This document shows positions 1 through 8,000 of a DNA stretch of 51,425 bases, one piece after another (position 1 is the stretch's first letter; each line of letters starts with the position of its first letter). The DNA lies in IMG/VR virus record IMGVR_UViG_3300032222_000148, positions 1 through 51,425 of that record; one strand, 5' to 3'. A model generated the notes under the pieces. That model made no database searches. It was not told the origin of the DNA and worked only from the letters and a program-made list of their open reading frames with translations. A program made the position numbers and the translations under genes. Source of the DNA: a virus.

Positions 1-638
1 CTATGAAAATCATCTGTTTTTATAGGAGTTACCGAATGTTTTGGATTAACATGCATAAAATCTAACACTGCAAAGTTACCATAAAGTGGTTGCTGTTTAT
101 ATCCACCTTCTATAACTAATTCTCCACCATCTTCCTCTTCCCAATCATCATTTAAATAGATAAGTATATTACATATCATTCTTTTTCCACCACCATCCGC
201 ATGCGGTTCTATCCAACAATCTTTATTGAAATGAGTAAGATTTATATTACTTCCGTTTATTTCCCATATTTTATCCAATAACTCATCTCCATACGCATAT
301 TTGAATACCTCTAAGAATAAGTTTCTCATTGTAGGCATCAAACTCATTTTAAGTTGGCTTGATTTATTATCATCATTATTCCAAGTAAAAAATGTTTGCC
401 AAAGTTTACCATCTGTATTACCCTTTAAATGGGTATTCTTAACCTCTTCGGCTTCAGCGTAACTATTGGTACTAGTTGCTTCAAATGGTACTTGTTTATA
501 ATATGAATGAGTTACCCTCGTGAAGTTTTCAGGATTTCTAATTGATTCTAAACTTTTCAGTTCATCAATAAGTGAGGGGTTTATATCAGAAAGGTGTCCG
601 AATAGACATCCTTTTGTTTTAAGTTCTTCTCTAACCAT
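1..638 (-). CDS. 2-oxoglutarate/Fe(II) oxygenase, prolyl 4-hydroxylase-like (C-terminus cut by window edge)
   Basis: About 212 residues are readable from the ATG at 638 before the window ends, so the C-terminus is missing. The sequence EPHADGGG around residue 143 supplies the HxD iron-ligand pair, and FMHVNPKHSV near residue 200 supplies the distal histidine region. The segment between them (ICNILIYLNDDW...GGELVI) is typical of the double-stranded beta-helix of prolyl 4-hydroxylase-like enzymes. Such enzymes hydroxylate proteins, sugars or small molecules; the substrate here is unknown. The 2-oxoglutarate-binding basic residue would lie just beyond the edge. The start overlaps the end of the HAD gene by 8 bases, so the two are probably co-transcribed from the promoter at 1162-1193. 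Confidence 0.8.
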   Translation of the reverse strand, partial: MVREELKTKGCLFGHLSDINPSLIDELKSLESIRNPENFTRVTHSYYKQVPFEATSTNSYAEAEEVKNTHLKGNTDGKLWQTFFTWNNDDNKSSQLKMSLMPTMRNLFLEVFKYAYGDELLDKIWEINGSNINLTHFNKDCWIEPHADGGGKRMICNILIYLNDDWEEEDGGELVIEGGYKQQPLYGNFAVLDFMHVNPKHSVTPIKTDDFH

Positions 639-1158
639 GTTTTACCAATTGGACTTTCTTTCTAATATTAGGGTACTTATTTAATCTTCTTCTAACTGCA
701 TCCACATTCTTAGACGAGTCATCTACAAAATAAATATTATCGTATCCCTTTCTTTCGATTTCCTTTTCTATCCAATCGGCTTTTGATTCTGGGTTATTAT
801 CTCCCAATGCAACTACGAAAACATCTTTGATTCCGCTATCTCTAATGAAGTTATATACAGGTTGGTAAGCGGCTCTTGCAGTTAAAATATACACTGCTCT
901 ATCAGATGTTGCCGCCATATTCTTAAGTAATTGGAAATATCCCTTAATTACCTTTGGGTTCTTTACTTTATCAAAATCTTTGAAATCGAATACATCTCCT
1001 GGTTTCTCTTTGTAAACCGCATATTGTCCAGGTGTAAGTTTGGATTTTGCTCCATTCTTATGTGTGATGTAAATAAAGGATGTAGTTTTTACTAAGGTAT
1101 CATCGAAATCGAATACCCTAAGTTTCTTATCTTCTGTAAATAAACTTCTAGCTATCAT
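631..1158 (-). CDS. HAD-superfamily phosphatase
   Basis: A 175-residue protein with the HAD motifs in order: motif I DFDDTLV near the N-terminus (nucleophile and acid Asp), motif II Thr in YILTAR, motif III Lys in SKADW, and motif IV VDDSSKN. It is a minimal HAD phosphatase without a large cap; the region between motifs I and II carries a lysine-rich insert. The substrate could be a nucleotide, sugar phosphate or polynucleotide end and cannot be told from sequence. A GTG at 1182 would add eight residues, but the ATG at 1158 is preferred because a good promoter lies at 1162-1193, placing the GTG upstream of the likely transcript start. Confidence 0.85.
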   Translation of the reverse strand: MIARSLFTEDKKLRVFDFDDTLVKTTSFIYITHKNGAKSKLTPGQYAVYKEKPGDVFDFKDFDKVKNPKVIKGYFQLLKNMAATSDRAVYILTARAAYQPVYNFIRDSGIKDVFVVALGDNNPESKADWIEKEIERKGYDNIYFVDDSSKNVDAVRRRLNKYPNIRKKVQLVKHG

Positions 1159-1161
1159 AGT

Positions 1162-1193
1162 CAAATATAGTGAATTATTCACAGATTTCCAAG
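1162..1193 (-). promoter_or_regulatory. Bacteroidota-type promoter (P0) of the HAD gene
   Basis: On the minus strand the -33 element CTTG (1190-1193) is followed by GGAAA, a spacer of exactly 20 bases and the -7 element TATATTTG (1162-1169). This matches the Bacteroidota consensus TTTG, 19-21 bases, TAnnTTTG with one mismatch. Only three bases separate it from the ATG at 1158, so the message is probably leaderless or nearly so. Confidence 0.7.
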
Positions 1194-1194
1194 T

Positions 1195-1509
1195 TTATCC
1201 GTTAATTTGTTTCCTAGTCTTTGGTAGTGCTTTTTCTAACTTGTCGTTTTCTTTGGTAAGATATTCAACTTTAACAGATAGTGCTGCTACTTCTTTTGTA
1301 AGTTCTAACACCATAGTACGAAGTTCATCTTTCTCTTTTGAACTATTTTCTAATAAGGCTTCTAATTTAGAGATACGGTCTTTACAATCGTGTCTGATAA
1401 ACTCATCATCCCTGTCTTTACGCATTGCTCTTTTCTCATAGAAACGAAATGCAGTTGTTCCACCTAAAACAGTTATTGCAGTTATTAATACAGAGTACAT
1501 GTTTTCCAT
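1195..1509 (-). CDS. Small membrane-anchored coiled-coil protein
   Basis: A 104-residue protein with one hydrophobic N-terminal segment (about residues 4-22) followed by a basic patch (RFYEKRAMRKDR). A long charged helix then covers residues 45-95 with heptad-like leucines and valines (LEALLE...LELTKEVAALSVKVEYL). This is the architecture of an anchored coiled coil; lysis proteins of the spanin or holin-accessory type can look like this, but there is no specific signature. It starts at a TAATG junction with the stop of the preceding gene, so translation is probably coupled. Function unknown. Confidence 0.8.
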   Translation of the reverse strand: MENMYSVLITAITVLGGTTAFRFYEKRAMRKDRDDEFIRHDCKDRISKLEALLENSSKEKDELRTMVLELTKEVAALSVKVEYLTKENDKLEKALPKTRKQING

Positions 1510-1772
1510 TATCCTTCTATTTTTACACCTTGTAAATAAGTTCCAATTTTATCATCATATTTCATAATATAATGAATTCCATCCATTCCGATATGTTTAT
1601 TATATTTAGGAATTTTAGACCATTCTTTCTTAGTAATAGTGTGTTTTAATTTATCCTCATTAACAACTGCTTCCTCTTCCTCTACTTTTTCTACTACAGG
1701 AGTGGGTTCGTTTCTAGTCATTCCTAATGAAGGAAGAGTTACAATACTATTTACTATATCCATTAATCTCAT
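1509..1772 (-). CDS. Hypothetical protein, 87 residues
   Basis: Small protein with an acidic middle (VEKVEEEEAVVNEDKLK) and a C-terminal half rich in aromatic and lysine residues (WSKIPKYNKHIGMDGIHYIMKYDDKIGTYLQG). No recognised domain, signal peptide or membrane segment. It lies between a likely virion-associated gene upstream and the coiled-coil protein, sharing a TAATG stop/start junction with the latter. The C-terminal region looks like a small folded beta-rich unit, but no function can be assigned. Confidence 0.75.
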   Translation of the reverse strand: MRLMDIVNSIVTLPSLGMTRNEPTPVVEKVEEEEAVVNEDKLKHTITKKEWSKIPKYNKHIGMDGIHYIMKYDDKIGTYLQGVKIEG

Positions 1773-1779
1773 TTCCTTA

Positions 1780-2541
1780 TTATTTTAATTTGGTTAATCT
1801 TAGTGATGTGTTTACTGATTCATCTTTTCTAGAGAAAAAATACTTTCTCAATCCTTCTAAATCTTTTACCACTCTCTGAAGCGTGCTTTTTACACCACTT
1901 TCTAATTTCTCATCTTTTAAATACATACCTAAAACTGCATAAGCACCATTGATAAATTGATATGCATTGTCTGCTTTAACATTATATGATACTTCGTTTA
2001 CTGATTCCAATTTCAAACTTCTCTGTGCATTAGTTAAACCACTAATAATAGATTTCAATCCACCCTTAACTCCTTCGGTATCTCTATCTTTAACTCTTTT
2101 ATCTAAAATCTTTGTATTCATTTTTAAAAAGTTAATGATTGCATTTTCAACTGCATTCCATTTAATTTCCTCTTCATTTATGGATTCATTTGCTACACCA
2201 TCCAATGAAGGGTATCTAGATGCTCCATTTATACCCGCTTCGTTTGTTGAGTATTCGTGATAGTTAGATGATGCTTGAGAAATTAAGTTTTCTGCTTTAG
2301 CGATATGGTCTTGAATCCAAGCAGGAATTTCTTTTTCATTTTCACCCATTTTAGCTTTTAACTCAGTTGTCATCTTAATAATAGTATCCAATGAGTTTTG
2401 AGCCATAGAAACTTCGTGGTCTTCTTCCTCTTTAACAATAGTTTCAACTTGTGGTGTAAACGCTCTAGCATATGGGTTTGATACCACTTGTCCAGGCTTC
2501 GCTCCCAATGTCTGCATTATTCCTTTTAAATTCATATTCAT
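1780..2541 (-). CDS. Probable virion-associated protein with conserved amphipathic motif
   Basis: A 253-residue protein. Residues 43-98 contain a helical motif (MAQNSLDTIIK ... EIPAWIQDHIAKAENLI) that resembles a short segment shared by several virion or head-associated proteins of marine T4-like phages; this comparison is from memory and not from a search. The C-terminal part (residues 120-245) is largely helical and charged. No catalytic motif, membrane segment or signal peptide. It sits in a run of small genes whose upstream neighbour also looks structural, so a role in the virion or head assembly is an inference. Confidence 0.7.
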   Translation of the reverse strand: MNMNLKGIMQTLGAKPGQVVSNPYARAFTPQVETIVKEEEDHEVSMAQNSLDTIIKMTTELKAKMGENEKEIPAWIQDHIAKAENLISQASSNYHEYSTNEAGINGASRYPSLDGVANESINEEEIKWNAVENAIINFLKMNTKILDKRVKDRDTEGVKGGLKSIISGLTNAQRSLKLESVNEVSYNVKADNAYQFINGAYAVLGMYLKDEKLESGVKSTLQRVVKDLEGLRKYFFSRKDESVNTSLRLTKLK

Positions 2542-2546
2542 ATTAT

Positions 2547-3338
2547 TTATCTAGCTAATATTTTCCAAGCCATGTTAACCATAGAAATTAAACCACCATT
2601 AACGTATTTGATTCTATTTGAAGTACCCAATCCATTGTATATGTGAACAACTGCATTTGCACTTTGTACATCTACAGTTACAGTCTTTCCGTTCTTACCA
2701 TCTCTGATTTTCTGAGCTTGATGATTCTTTACTATATCTTTTAATGCAGTAATTACATCTGGTTCTGTGTCCGGTGAAGTTAATGCTTCCTTATCTAATT
2801 GTTTTCTTGTATTCTTAACATCATCTTCAGTAGGTGAACCATTTATTGTTCCTCCCGGAAAGGTTAACCCAGTTCCTGCTGCCGGTAATGCAATTTCACT
2901 ATGAGGTGCTTTAATACCATGTCCCTTCTTTATATTAGAAAGTGTCTGTAAAGCATTCTTTAATCTATCTTGAAATAATTTCTTTTGTTCCGCTGATTTT
3001 GTATCTGATAGTTTCTGCTTCAAAGCCTTAATTCTATCGTTTATTTTTTGGATTCTATCCCCTTCTTCTGATTCTTCTAACCCACTTTCTACGAATTTTT
3101 TGAGTTCGGATTTAACAACCATATTATTGATTGCTTCTTTCACCTGGTCTTTATTCAATCCTATTACCTTCACTTCACCCTCTTCATTTGTGTATGCAGC
3201 GTGCTTTAATCCCATATCCTCTAAATACTTAATGAACTTCTCACCAATAGGAGATTGTTCTTTTTCTTTAGTTTGAGGGAGACCTTGAGCTACTCTCTGT
3301 GGTTCTCCTCCTTCTTTAAGTTTTTTCTTATTATTCAT
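2547..3338 (-). CDS. Hypothetical, possibly structural or head-associated protein
   Basis: A 263-residue protein with a very basic start (MNNKKKLKEGG), a coiled-coil-prone middle (about residues 92-140, INDRIKALKQKLSDTKSAEQKK) and a Gly/Pro-rich linker. The C-terminal motif VDVQSANAVVHIYNGL...KYVNGGLISMVNMAWKIL resembles a short terminal module seen in assorted phage structural proteins. No enzymatic signature. It is the first gene after the glycan island in the direction of transcription, separated from it by 47 bases. Function not established. Confidence 0.7.
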   Translation of the reverse strand: MNNKKKLKEGGEPQRVAQGLPQTKEKEQSPIGEKFIKYLEDMGLKHAAYTNEEGEVKVIGLNKDQVKEAINNMVVKSELKKFVESGLEESEEGDRIQKINDRIKALKQKLSDTKSAEQKKLFQDRLKNALQTLSNIKKGHGIKAPHSEIALPAAGTGLTFPGGTINGSPTEDDVKNTRKQLDKEALTSPDTEPDVITALKDIVKNHQAQKIRDGKNGKTVTVDVQSANAVVHIYNGLGTSNRIKYVNGGLISMVNMAWKILAR

Positions 3339-3372
3339 AGTGTATATAAATATATGATTTTAAGAATAAGAG

Positions 3373-3393
3373 TAGATTATACCATCTAATCTA
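3373..3393 (-). terminator. Weak stem-loop after the GDPD-like gene
   Basis: A perfect 7-base inverted repeat (TAGATTA / TAATCTA) with a 7-base loop overlaps the stop codon of the GDPD-like gene and is followed on the minus strand by a pyrimidine-rich stretch (CTCTTATTCTT). It could be a weak intrinsic terminator or an mRNA-stabilising hairpin ending the glycan island. The stem is all A-T except one pair, so confidence is low. Confidence 0.25.
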
Positions 3394-3820
3394 TTTCTTT
3401 GAATGATAATATATTTTCCGACACTATACCCTTTAGTGGTAGAGATGCATACTCATAATCTTCAGTTAATAATAATGTATCCCCTTCATACCCTTCTATA
3501 AGTTGGTCGGTTATAATGTGTCCACCATCAGTTAGGAGTGGTTCACCATTATAATAGAAACAATGTGGTGATTTATATTCTTTTAATTTAAGTAGAGTTT
3601 CAAAGTTCATCGCATTACTCCAAAGAGAGAACATATTGATAAATGATGGTTTGACGGGATATTTTGGTTTATGAGTTCCCAACCAAAATTGCTCCTCATG
3701 CCACCATACATCTATCCAACAATGAAACCCCATCCGAATAACTTCCGTTACCTGATAGGGTTTGTTTTCTTTTTGCTCATCTACTCCTAAGATGTTTCCT
3801 CTATATGAAATTAAATACAT
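3386..3820 (-). CDS. Glycerophosphodiester phosphodiesterase-like protein (divergent)
   Basis: A 144-residue protein whose first half follows the GDPD/PLC-like pattern: ISYRGN at the N-terminus, an ENKPYQV helix start, GFHCWIDVWW in place of the usual G-x-ELDV strand, and LGTH where GDPDs have a metal-binding HD. It is about half the length of a full GDPD barrel, so it may be a reduced or specialised version as found in glycan gene clusters. It starts inside the last codons of the glycosyltransferase at 3811 (10-base overlap), tying it to the glycan island. A role in phosphodiester-linked glycan processing is inferred. Confidence 0.5.
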   Translation of the reverse strand: MYLISYRGNILGVDEQKENKPYQVTEVIRMGFHCWIDVWWHEEQFWLGTHKPKYPVKPSFINMFSLWSNAMNFETLLKLKEYKSPHCFYYNGEPLLTDGGHIITDQLIEGYEGDTLLLTEDYEYASLPLKGIVSENILSFKEID

Positions 3821-4962
3821 TTTCTAGTATACCATTCCGATTTTAATGTAATCAGTTTATGATGATAGGTGTTAAATGCTATGATTTGTATGTTTACCCC
3901 TTCTACTTGATACATCCCTACTTTTTGAGCCTGAGAGATTATATTAGGTAAAGTTGTTAATGCTTGATACCCCTTCTCCGTTAATTGTGCAAAATCAAAT
4001 GAAACTATAATATCGTTATCTCTAGGTGTTTCATATGATTTAATCTTTTTAGTCAAATTAAACTTAGTCTTAGATTGATTTAAGTTAATATACTCAGTTG
4101 GGTCACAATCTACATATACATTTGAAAAGAAAGGTTCTAATACATCTAATGCTTCTGTTGAACCATTCTTAAGAACCAATCCTATATCATATGTGTTCTT
4201 AACAGGGTTACCACCATGTCTTCCCCACTTTCTTAAGAAGTTTTTATTGGATGCCATTTCTTTAACTTTTGTATCTCTTTCGTGCTCCGGAGAGAAACGA
4301 GATGTTTTAGATACAAAGTGATAAACTACACTATCTAATGCAGTATATTGTTCAAACCCTAATAAACTTAATCTAAAAATTAGGTCATCGTCTTCGGAAA
4401 ACATAGGGTTATATAGGTTATCCATTCCTCCCATTTGTAAGTATCTTTTTCTACTTTGACACATAAAGAATGAAATGCCAGCAGATGTTTTATCAGCTTC
4501 ATTTTTAACTTCTCTTTCCGCATATTGTTCTAACTCCTCTAATTTTAATGTATCAAAATCTCCACCGAAATCCATAATGATTTTACCTGGTCTAGCGTGT
4601 CCCGCAAATACAGGTGGTTCGATTGTTGTGTATGAAACTACTTTTCTATCTCCACAATGTTTCTGTAAGTTCTCTAAGAATCCATTACATACTACTATAT
4701 CATTATGACAGAATACTATGTACTCTTTGGTTGCCAATTCAGCACACTTATTAAATGTATCCGAAAATGTTTTACTTTCCTCTGAATAGAAGTAAATAAG
4801 GTTTCCATCATTAAGTGAATCCAACCACTCATGTGTCCCATCCGATGAACCCCAACTAACGAATACTAATTCCTCCGTTGGATATATCTCTCTAAATCTT
4901 TTATAGAACTTTTGTGAATATTCTAAATTGTTTCTTAATCCTACTAATGTTGAAATTGTCAT
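3811..4962 (-). CDS. Glycosyltransferase, GT-A fold (family 2-like)
   Basis: A 383-residue GT-A enzyme. The N-terminal nucleotide-sugar binding region (STLVGLRNN...VFVSWGSSDGTHEWL), the metal-binding DxD-type motif in VFCHNDIVV near residue 100, and the acidic EDDDLIFRL motif near residue 190 are all present. The last 130 residues form a separate domain of unknown role with charged and beta-rich sequence. No transmembrane segment, so it probably acts in the cytoplasm. It would transfer a sugar from an activated donor to a glycan or protein; donor and acceptor are unknown. It overlaps the GDPD-like gene downstream. Confidence 0.8.
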   Translation of the reverse strand: MTISTLVGLRNNLEYSQKFYKRFREIYPTEELVFVSWGSSDGTHEWLDSLNDGNLIYFYSEESKTFSDTFNKCAELATKEYIVFCHNDIVVCNGFLENLQKHCGDRKVVSYTTIEPPVFAGHARPGKIIMDFGGDFDTLKLEELEQYAEREVKNEADKTSAGISFFMCQSRKRYLQMGGMDNLYNPMFSEDDDLIFRLSLLGFEQYTALDSVVYHFVSKTSRFSPEHERDTKVKEMASNKNFLRKWGRHGGNPVKNTYDIGLVLKNGSTEALDVLEPFFSNVYVDCDPTEYINLNQSKTKFNLTKKIKSYETPRDNDIIVSFDFAQLTEKGYQALTTLPNIISQAQKVGMYQVEGVNIQIIAFNTYHHKLITLKSEWYTRKCI

Positions 4963-4971
4963 AACTATATT

Positions 4972-5688
4972 TTATTGGGTTTCTATCATTTTACCATTAT
5001 ATTCTCTTATTGCGAATCCGAAAATTCTTTCCATTGCATGTGCATATCCCGTATCAGGCTTTCCTTTTTCAAAATGAGATGCAAATTCATCAAAATTAAC
5101 CCCATTAAACATTTTTTTAAATAATAATGTAGAACTCATAAACATAGTTCCTGCAAAAAAAGGAATTCCATATTCTATATTTTGTCTAAAATGAAAGAAT
5201 TTATCACTTAAAGTTTTAACCATATTAAATGCGTGGTATCCAGATAACACGCTTTCTCCATCTTTTAACACAGCTGAAGTTCCTAGCATTAGTGGTACTC
5301 CATCATCATTTTGAAATTTTTCTACATAGAGATGCATATTTAAAAACTTTTCATAATCATCTACTAAAGGTTTATAAGCGTGAACTCTCCAATCATCATT
5401 TGATTTTTTTGATTGTATTTTTGTAACAACGCTATATGTGTCCGTAAATAATACTTTATCATATAATGTTTTTACAAATGGAAGTACATCCATTCCTCTA
5501 TTCTCCACTATACTATATGTTATTCTCGATGGTTTTATTTTTTCCAAAACTTCATCTGTTATAGTATCTTCACAAAAATCTATATGTATATCAACAAAAT
5601 TGCTTTTCTCTAATAAATGATAACAATTTACCAAAAATTCATCTAGCACTTCTATATGATAACAATATATTAAAATTAAATGTCTCAT
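4972..5688 (-). CDS. RgpF-like (rhamnan synthesis protein F family) protein
   Basis: A 238-residue protein with the order of motifs seen in the RgpF family: an N-terminal Rossmann-like strand (HLILIYCYHIEVL), ENRGMDVLPFV near residue 65, KIQSKKS near residue 90, FFAGTMF near residue 178 and a HAMERIFGF motif near the C-terminus. RgpF proteins take part in assembly of rhamnose-containing polysaccharides. It is shorter than bacterial members, which are often fused to other glycosyltransferase domains. It sits between two GT-A enzymes with one- to nine-base gaps, so it belongs to the same glycan operon. Confidence 0.6.
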   Translation of the reverse strand: MRHLILIYCYHIEVLDEFLVNCYHLLEKSNFVDIHIDFCEDTITDEVLEKIKPSRITYSIVENRGMDVLPFVKTLYDKVLFTDTYSVVTKIQSKKSNDDWRVHAYKPLVDDYEKFLNMHLYVEKFQNDDGVPLMLGTSAVLKDGESVLSGYHAFNMVKTLSDKFFHFRQNIEYGIPFFAGTMFMSSTLLFKKMFNGVNFDEFASHFEKGKPDTGYAHAMERIFGFAIREYNGKMIETQ

Positions 5689-5689
5689 A

Positions 5690-6298
5690 TTATTCTTTTA
5701 TAAAATTTTCTCTATGTCTTCTGTAATATAATAATCCCTCATTTACATGAGAAACCGTTGCTCCTGCTCCCAACATTCTTTGCCATAAAACTAAATCTTC
5801 TTCCGAATTATAACCCCCACTCGCCGCATATCCTACGGATTTTGCAATATTAGCATTGTATAACATAGAACCATGATGTTTCATATATCTACTCCAATAA
5901 TAATCACCCTGATGAGGTTTCATTTCTCCATAATGCCTTGCATATAATTTATCTTTTAAATCACCTGTTACTATTATATCATATGTTACTATATCAGCAG
6001 TTTCTTTACTAAGTAATTCTATTGTATCAGCTCTCATCCAATTATCAGCTCCTATAAACATACATTTATTAGTGGTAACTCGATTTAACATATCTGAAAA
6101 ATTAGCAACCGTTCCCATATTTTTCTCTCTTAATATAAAATCAACTTGAGGATATATAGCAGGTAAATGTGAACAATCCCCCACTCCATCATCTACAAAC
6201 ATAATTCTTTCAGCAGCTTTACTTTGTGCCAAAACACTTTCTATACAATGTGAAGCTAAATGTCCGTATCGATATGATGCTATTATTACCGTTATCAT
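5690..6298 (-). CDS. Glycosyltransferase family 2
   Basis: A 202-residue, compact GT2 enzyme. It starts directly with the GT-A core (ITVIIASYRYGHLASHCIESVLAQ), continues with FVDDGVGD, and has the metal-binding region CMFIGADNW around residue 80 and the SEEDLVLWQRM acidic motif around residue 165. There is no membrane segment. It is one base away from the RgpF-like gene downstream and one base from the PhyH gene upstream, consistent with one transcript. Sugar specificity unknown. Confidence 0.85.
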   Translation of the reverse strand: MITVIIASYRYGHLASHCIESVLAQSKAAERIMFVDDGVGDCSHLPAIYPQVDFILREKNMGTVANFSDMLNRVTTNKCMFIGADNWMRADTIELLSKETADIVTYDIIVTGDLKDKLYARHYGEMKPHQGDYYWSRYMKHHGSMLYNANIAKSVGYAASGGYNSEEDLVLWQRMLGAGATVSHVNEGLLYYRRHRENFIKE

Positions 6299-6299
6299 A

Positions 6300-7034
6300 T
6301 TAAGGTATTTTTGTAGGGTTTATATTTTTTATTAATTCGCCATTAACTAAATAATCTGGATATATTGTTGTTGCCTTTGTTCTACAAAATCCATTCATAT
6401 AAGTCATACGGTCTTTATTTGATTTATTTGATTCACTACCATGCACTGTCAACACACTCCAAATCAACACATCTCCTTTTTTAGCGGTATATTTAGTTCC
6501 TTTTAATTCTCCTCTATTAAACACTCTCAAATTCTGAGGTGCTCCAATTCTCATAGTTTTGTGAGAACCGTCTATAAATTCAATAGCTCCATTTTCTTCT
6601 GTAATATCATCTACTGCAATAATAGTTTGAAAATAATCTGCTTCAACATCACCATTGAAACTACCCGCTTCTCTAAACATTATATCTTGATGCCAAGCAA
6701 ATTGGTCTTCATCACCGCTTTCTCTAAAGTATATTTGGTTATTTATTTGTCTAACATCATCTCCGATAAATTCTTTTACTAACTCAACCATTCTTTCATC
6801 TGTTCTAATATTATTGATATAGTCATTAGCTAAAGCAGGAAAGAATATAAGAGACCTTTTATTATAGGCAGTTTCGGATGCATCATGTGGATACCCTGCT
6901 TTTTTTATATCAGTATCCTTAATTAAGTACGCTTGTCTTTTTATTTCATCACACTCTTCCGACGTAAATACAGATGGTATTACGATAATACCATTTTTAT
7001 CATATTGAGTTTTAAATGTTTTTATATTTTTCAT
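6300..7034 (-). CDS. Phytanoyl-CoA dioxygenase (PhyH) family oxygenase
   Basis: A 244-residue Fe(II)/2-oxoglutarate oxygenase. The iron ligands are visible as HQD in FAWHQDIMFREAG (near residue 119) and the distal His in VHGSESNKSNKDR (near residue 200), followed by an Arg (NKDRMTYMNG) suited to bind 2-oxoglutarate. The segment between carries the usual AVDDITEENGAIEFIDGSH signature. PhyH enzymes hydroxylate small molecules, including sugars and amino-acid derivatives; here it is embedded in a glycan operon, so a sugar-linked substrate is plausible. Its ATG overlaps the stop of the deacetylase-like gene downstream in an ATGA junction. Confidence 0.85.
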   Translation of the reverse strand: MKNIKTFKTQYDKNGIIVIPSVFTSEECDEIKRQAYLIKDTDIKKAGYPHDASETAYNKRSLIFFPALANDYINNIRTDERMVELVKEFIGDDVRQINNQIYFRESGDEDQFAWHQDIMFREAGSFNGDVEADYFQTIIAVDDITEENGAIEFIDGSHKTMRIGAPQNLRVFNRGELKGTKYTAKKGDVLIWSVLTVHGSESNKSNKDRMTYMNGFCRTKATTIYPDYLVNGELIKNINPTKIP

Positions 7035-7543
7035 AAATAATCTCTGTATATTTTATAATTGTAATCTATATCGTTTTTATCTAATGCACCCTGAGTAACA
7101 CTCCACGCAAACTTAAATCCTGCTTTCTTAACACACTCTATAACTAAATCATTATAATTTCCATATGGATAAGCGAATAAATCCATTTGGTATGGTGGAG
7201 TAACTTCTTTCATAATTTCATTCTCAGATAATTTAGTTAAATCAGGATGATTCCAGGTATGCCAACCTATTTTAAAATTATATTTAGTGCACATTTCTTC
7301 AACTTGTTCCCAACTACAATATTTTTCTAACTTAGGAACGTATTCTAAATCAAACGAATTATCTCCTCCCATAAAATTTCCCATAACAAAAAATACACCA
7401 GTTTTATCCTTTAATATATCTTGATTTTCATATACATTTAAATAAATTCCATCGAACCCCAATGGTTCACTACAATTTATCACTTGCTCTCTTGTATTAT
7501 AGTTAGAGTGATTTATATCTCCTATGTTATGCAGTAACTTCAT
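7031..7543 (-). CDS. Polysaccharide deacetylase-like (NodB-fold) protein, reduced
   Basis: A 170-residue protein with the NodB metal-binding motif HxxxH in IGWHTWNHPDL (near residue 112) and the FAYPYGNYNDLV motif (near residue 145). The first motif, normally TFDDG, appears as GFDGIYLNVYE with only one Asp, so either the catalytic base or a metal ligand is altered. It is somewhat shorter than typical NodB domains. NodB enzymes remove N- or O-acetyl groups from sugars. The gene overlaps the methyltransferase upstream by 17 bases and the PhyH gene by 4, so the three are probably translated together. Confidence 0.65.
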   Translation of the reverse strand: MKLLHNIGDINHSNYNTREQVINCSEPLGFDGIYLNVYENQDILKDKTGVFFVMGNFMGGDNSFDLEYVPKLEKYCSWEQVEEMCTKYNFKIGWHTWNHPDLTKLSENEIMKEVTPPYQMDLFAYPYGNYNDLVIECVKKAGFKFAWSVTQGALDKNDIDYNYKIYRDYL

Positions 7544-8000
7544 ATAATCTTACTATTTGAGTGTATTCTCTATATTGAAATTCTATTTCTTTTATTACTT
7601 TCCCAAAATCACTCCATATCATCCAATCTTTAATTCCACCAACTAATATATGATGTGATGAAGATTGTCTAATCCATTCAGTAATTTGTTGATGATTGTA
7701 TTGCTGATATAATGTTCCAGTTGTCATTACTAGTTCATATTTACCATTTGGTTCATTTAATCTATTTACATTTTTAGGTAATCGTAAAGATGCATTATCC
7801 GATAACTCTATACCAAATATTTTTGTTGCAGGTAAATGAGTTGTTACAAATCCTTCCCCACATCCAATATCCAATGCAGTCTCGTAATTATCCAATATAG
7901 AAAGTATTGTATTTTTTCTATATAAATCATCATCGGTAGTTTTATAATGCCATGGGTCTTCAACTGAGTACCAATCTTCTAACTCTTGTTTAGTTTGCAT
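7527..8000 (-). CDS. SAM-dependent methyltransferase, NodS-like
   Basis: A 157-residue class I methyltransferase. The SAM-binding glycine motif ALDIGCGEGFVT lies near residue 45 and is preceded by DPWHYKTTDDDLYRK, which matches the start of NodS-like N-methyltransferases. The acidic end of the second strand (FGIELSD) and a MTTGTLY post-II region follow. The ATG at 8000 is preferred over an in-frame TTG at 8018, because the latter would overlap the upstream gene by 29 bases without a better signal. It would methylate a sugar amine or hydroxyl in the glycan pathway; this is inferred from context. Confidence 0.75.
   Translation of the reverse strand: MQTKQELEDWYSVEDPWHYKTTDDDLYRKNTILSILDNYETALDIGCGEGFVTTHLPATKIFGIELSDNASLRLPKNVNRLNEPNGKYELVMTTGTLYQQYNHQQITEWIRQSSSHHILVGGIKDWMIWSDFGKVIKEIEFQYREYTQIVRLYEVTA

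Noticed and set aside
3347-3354. TATATTTA upstream of the 263-residue protein as a host-type promoter
   Set aside because: No TTG-containing -33 element exists 19-21 bases upstream. A sigma-70-like TATAAT nearby also lacks a partner.
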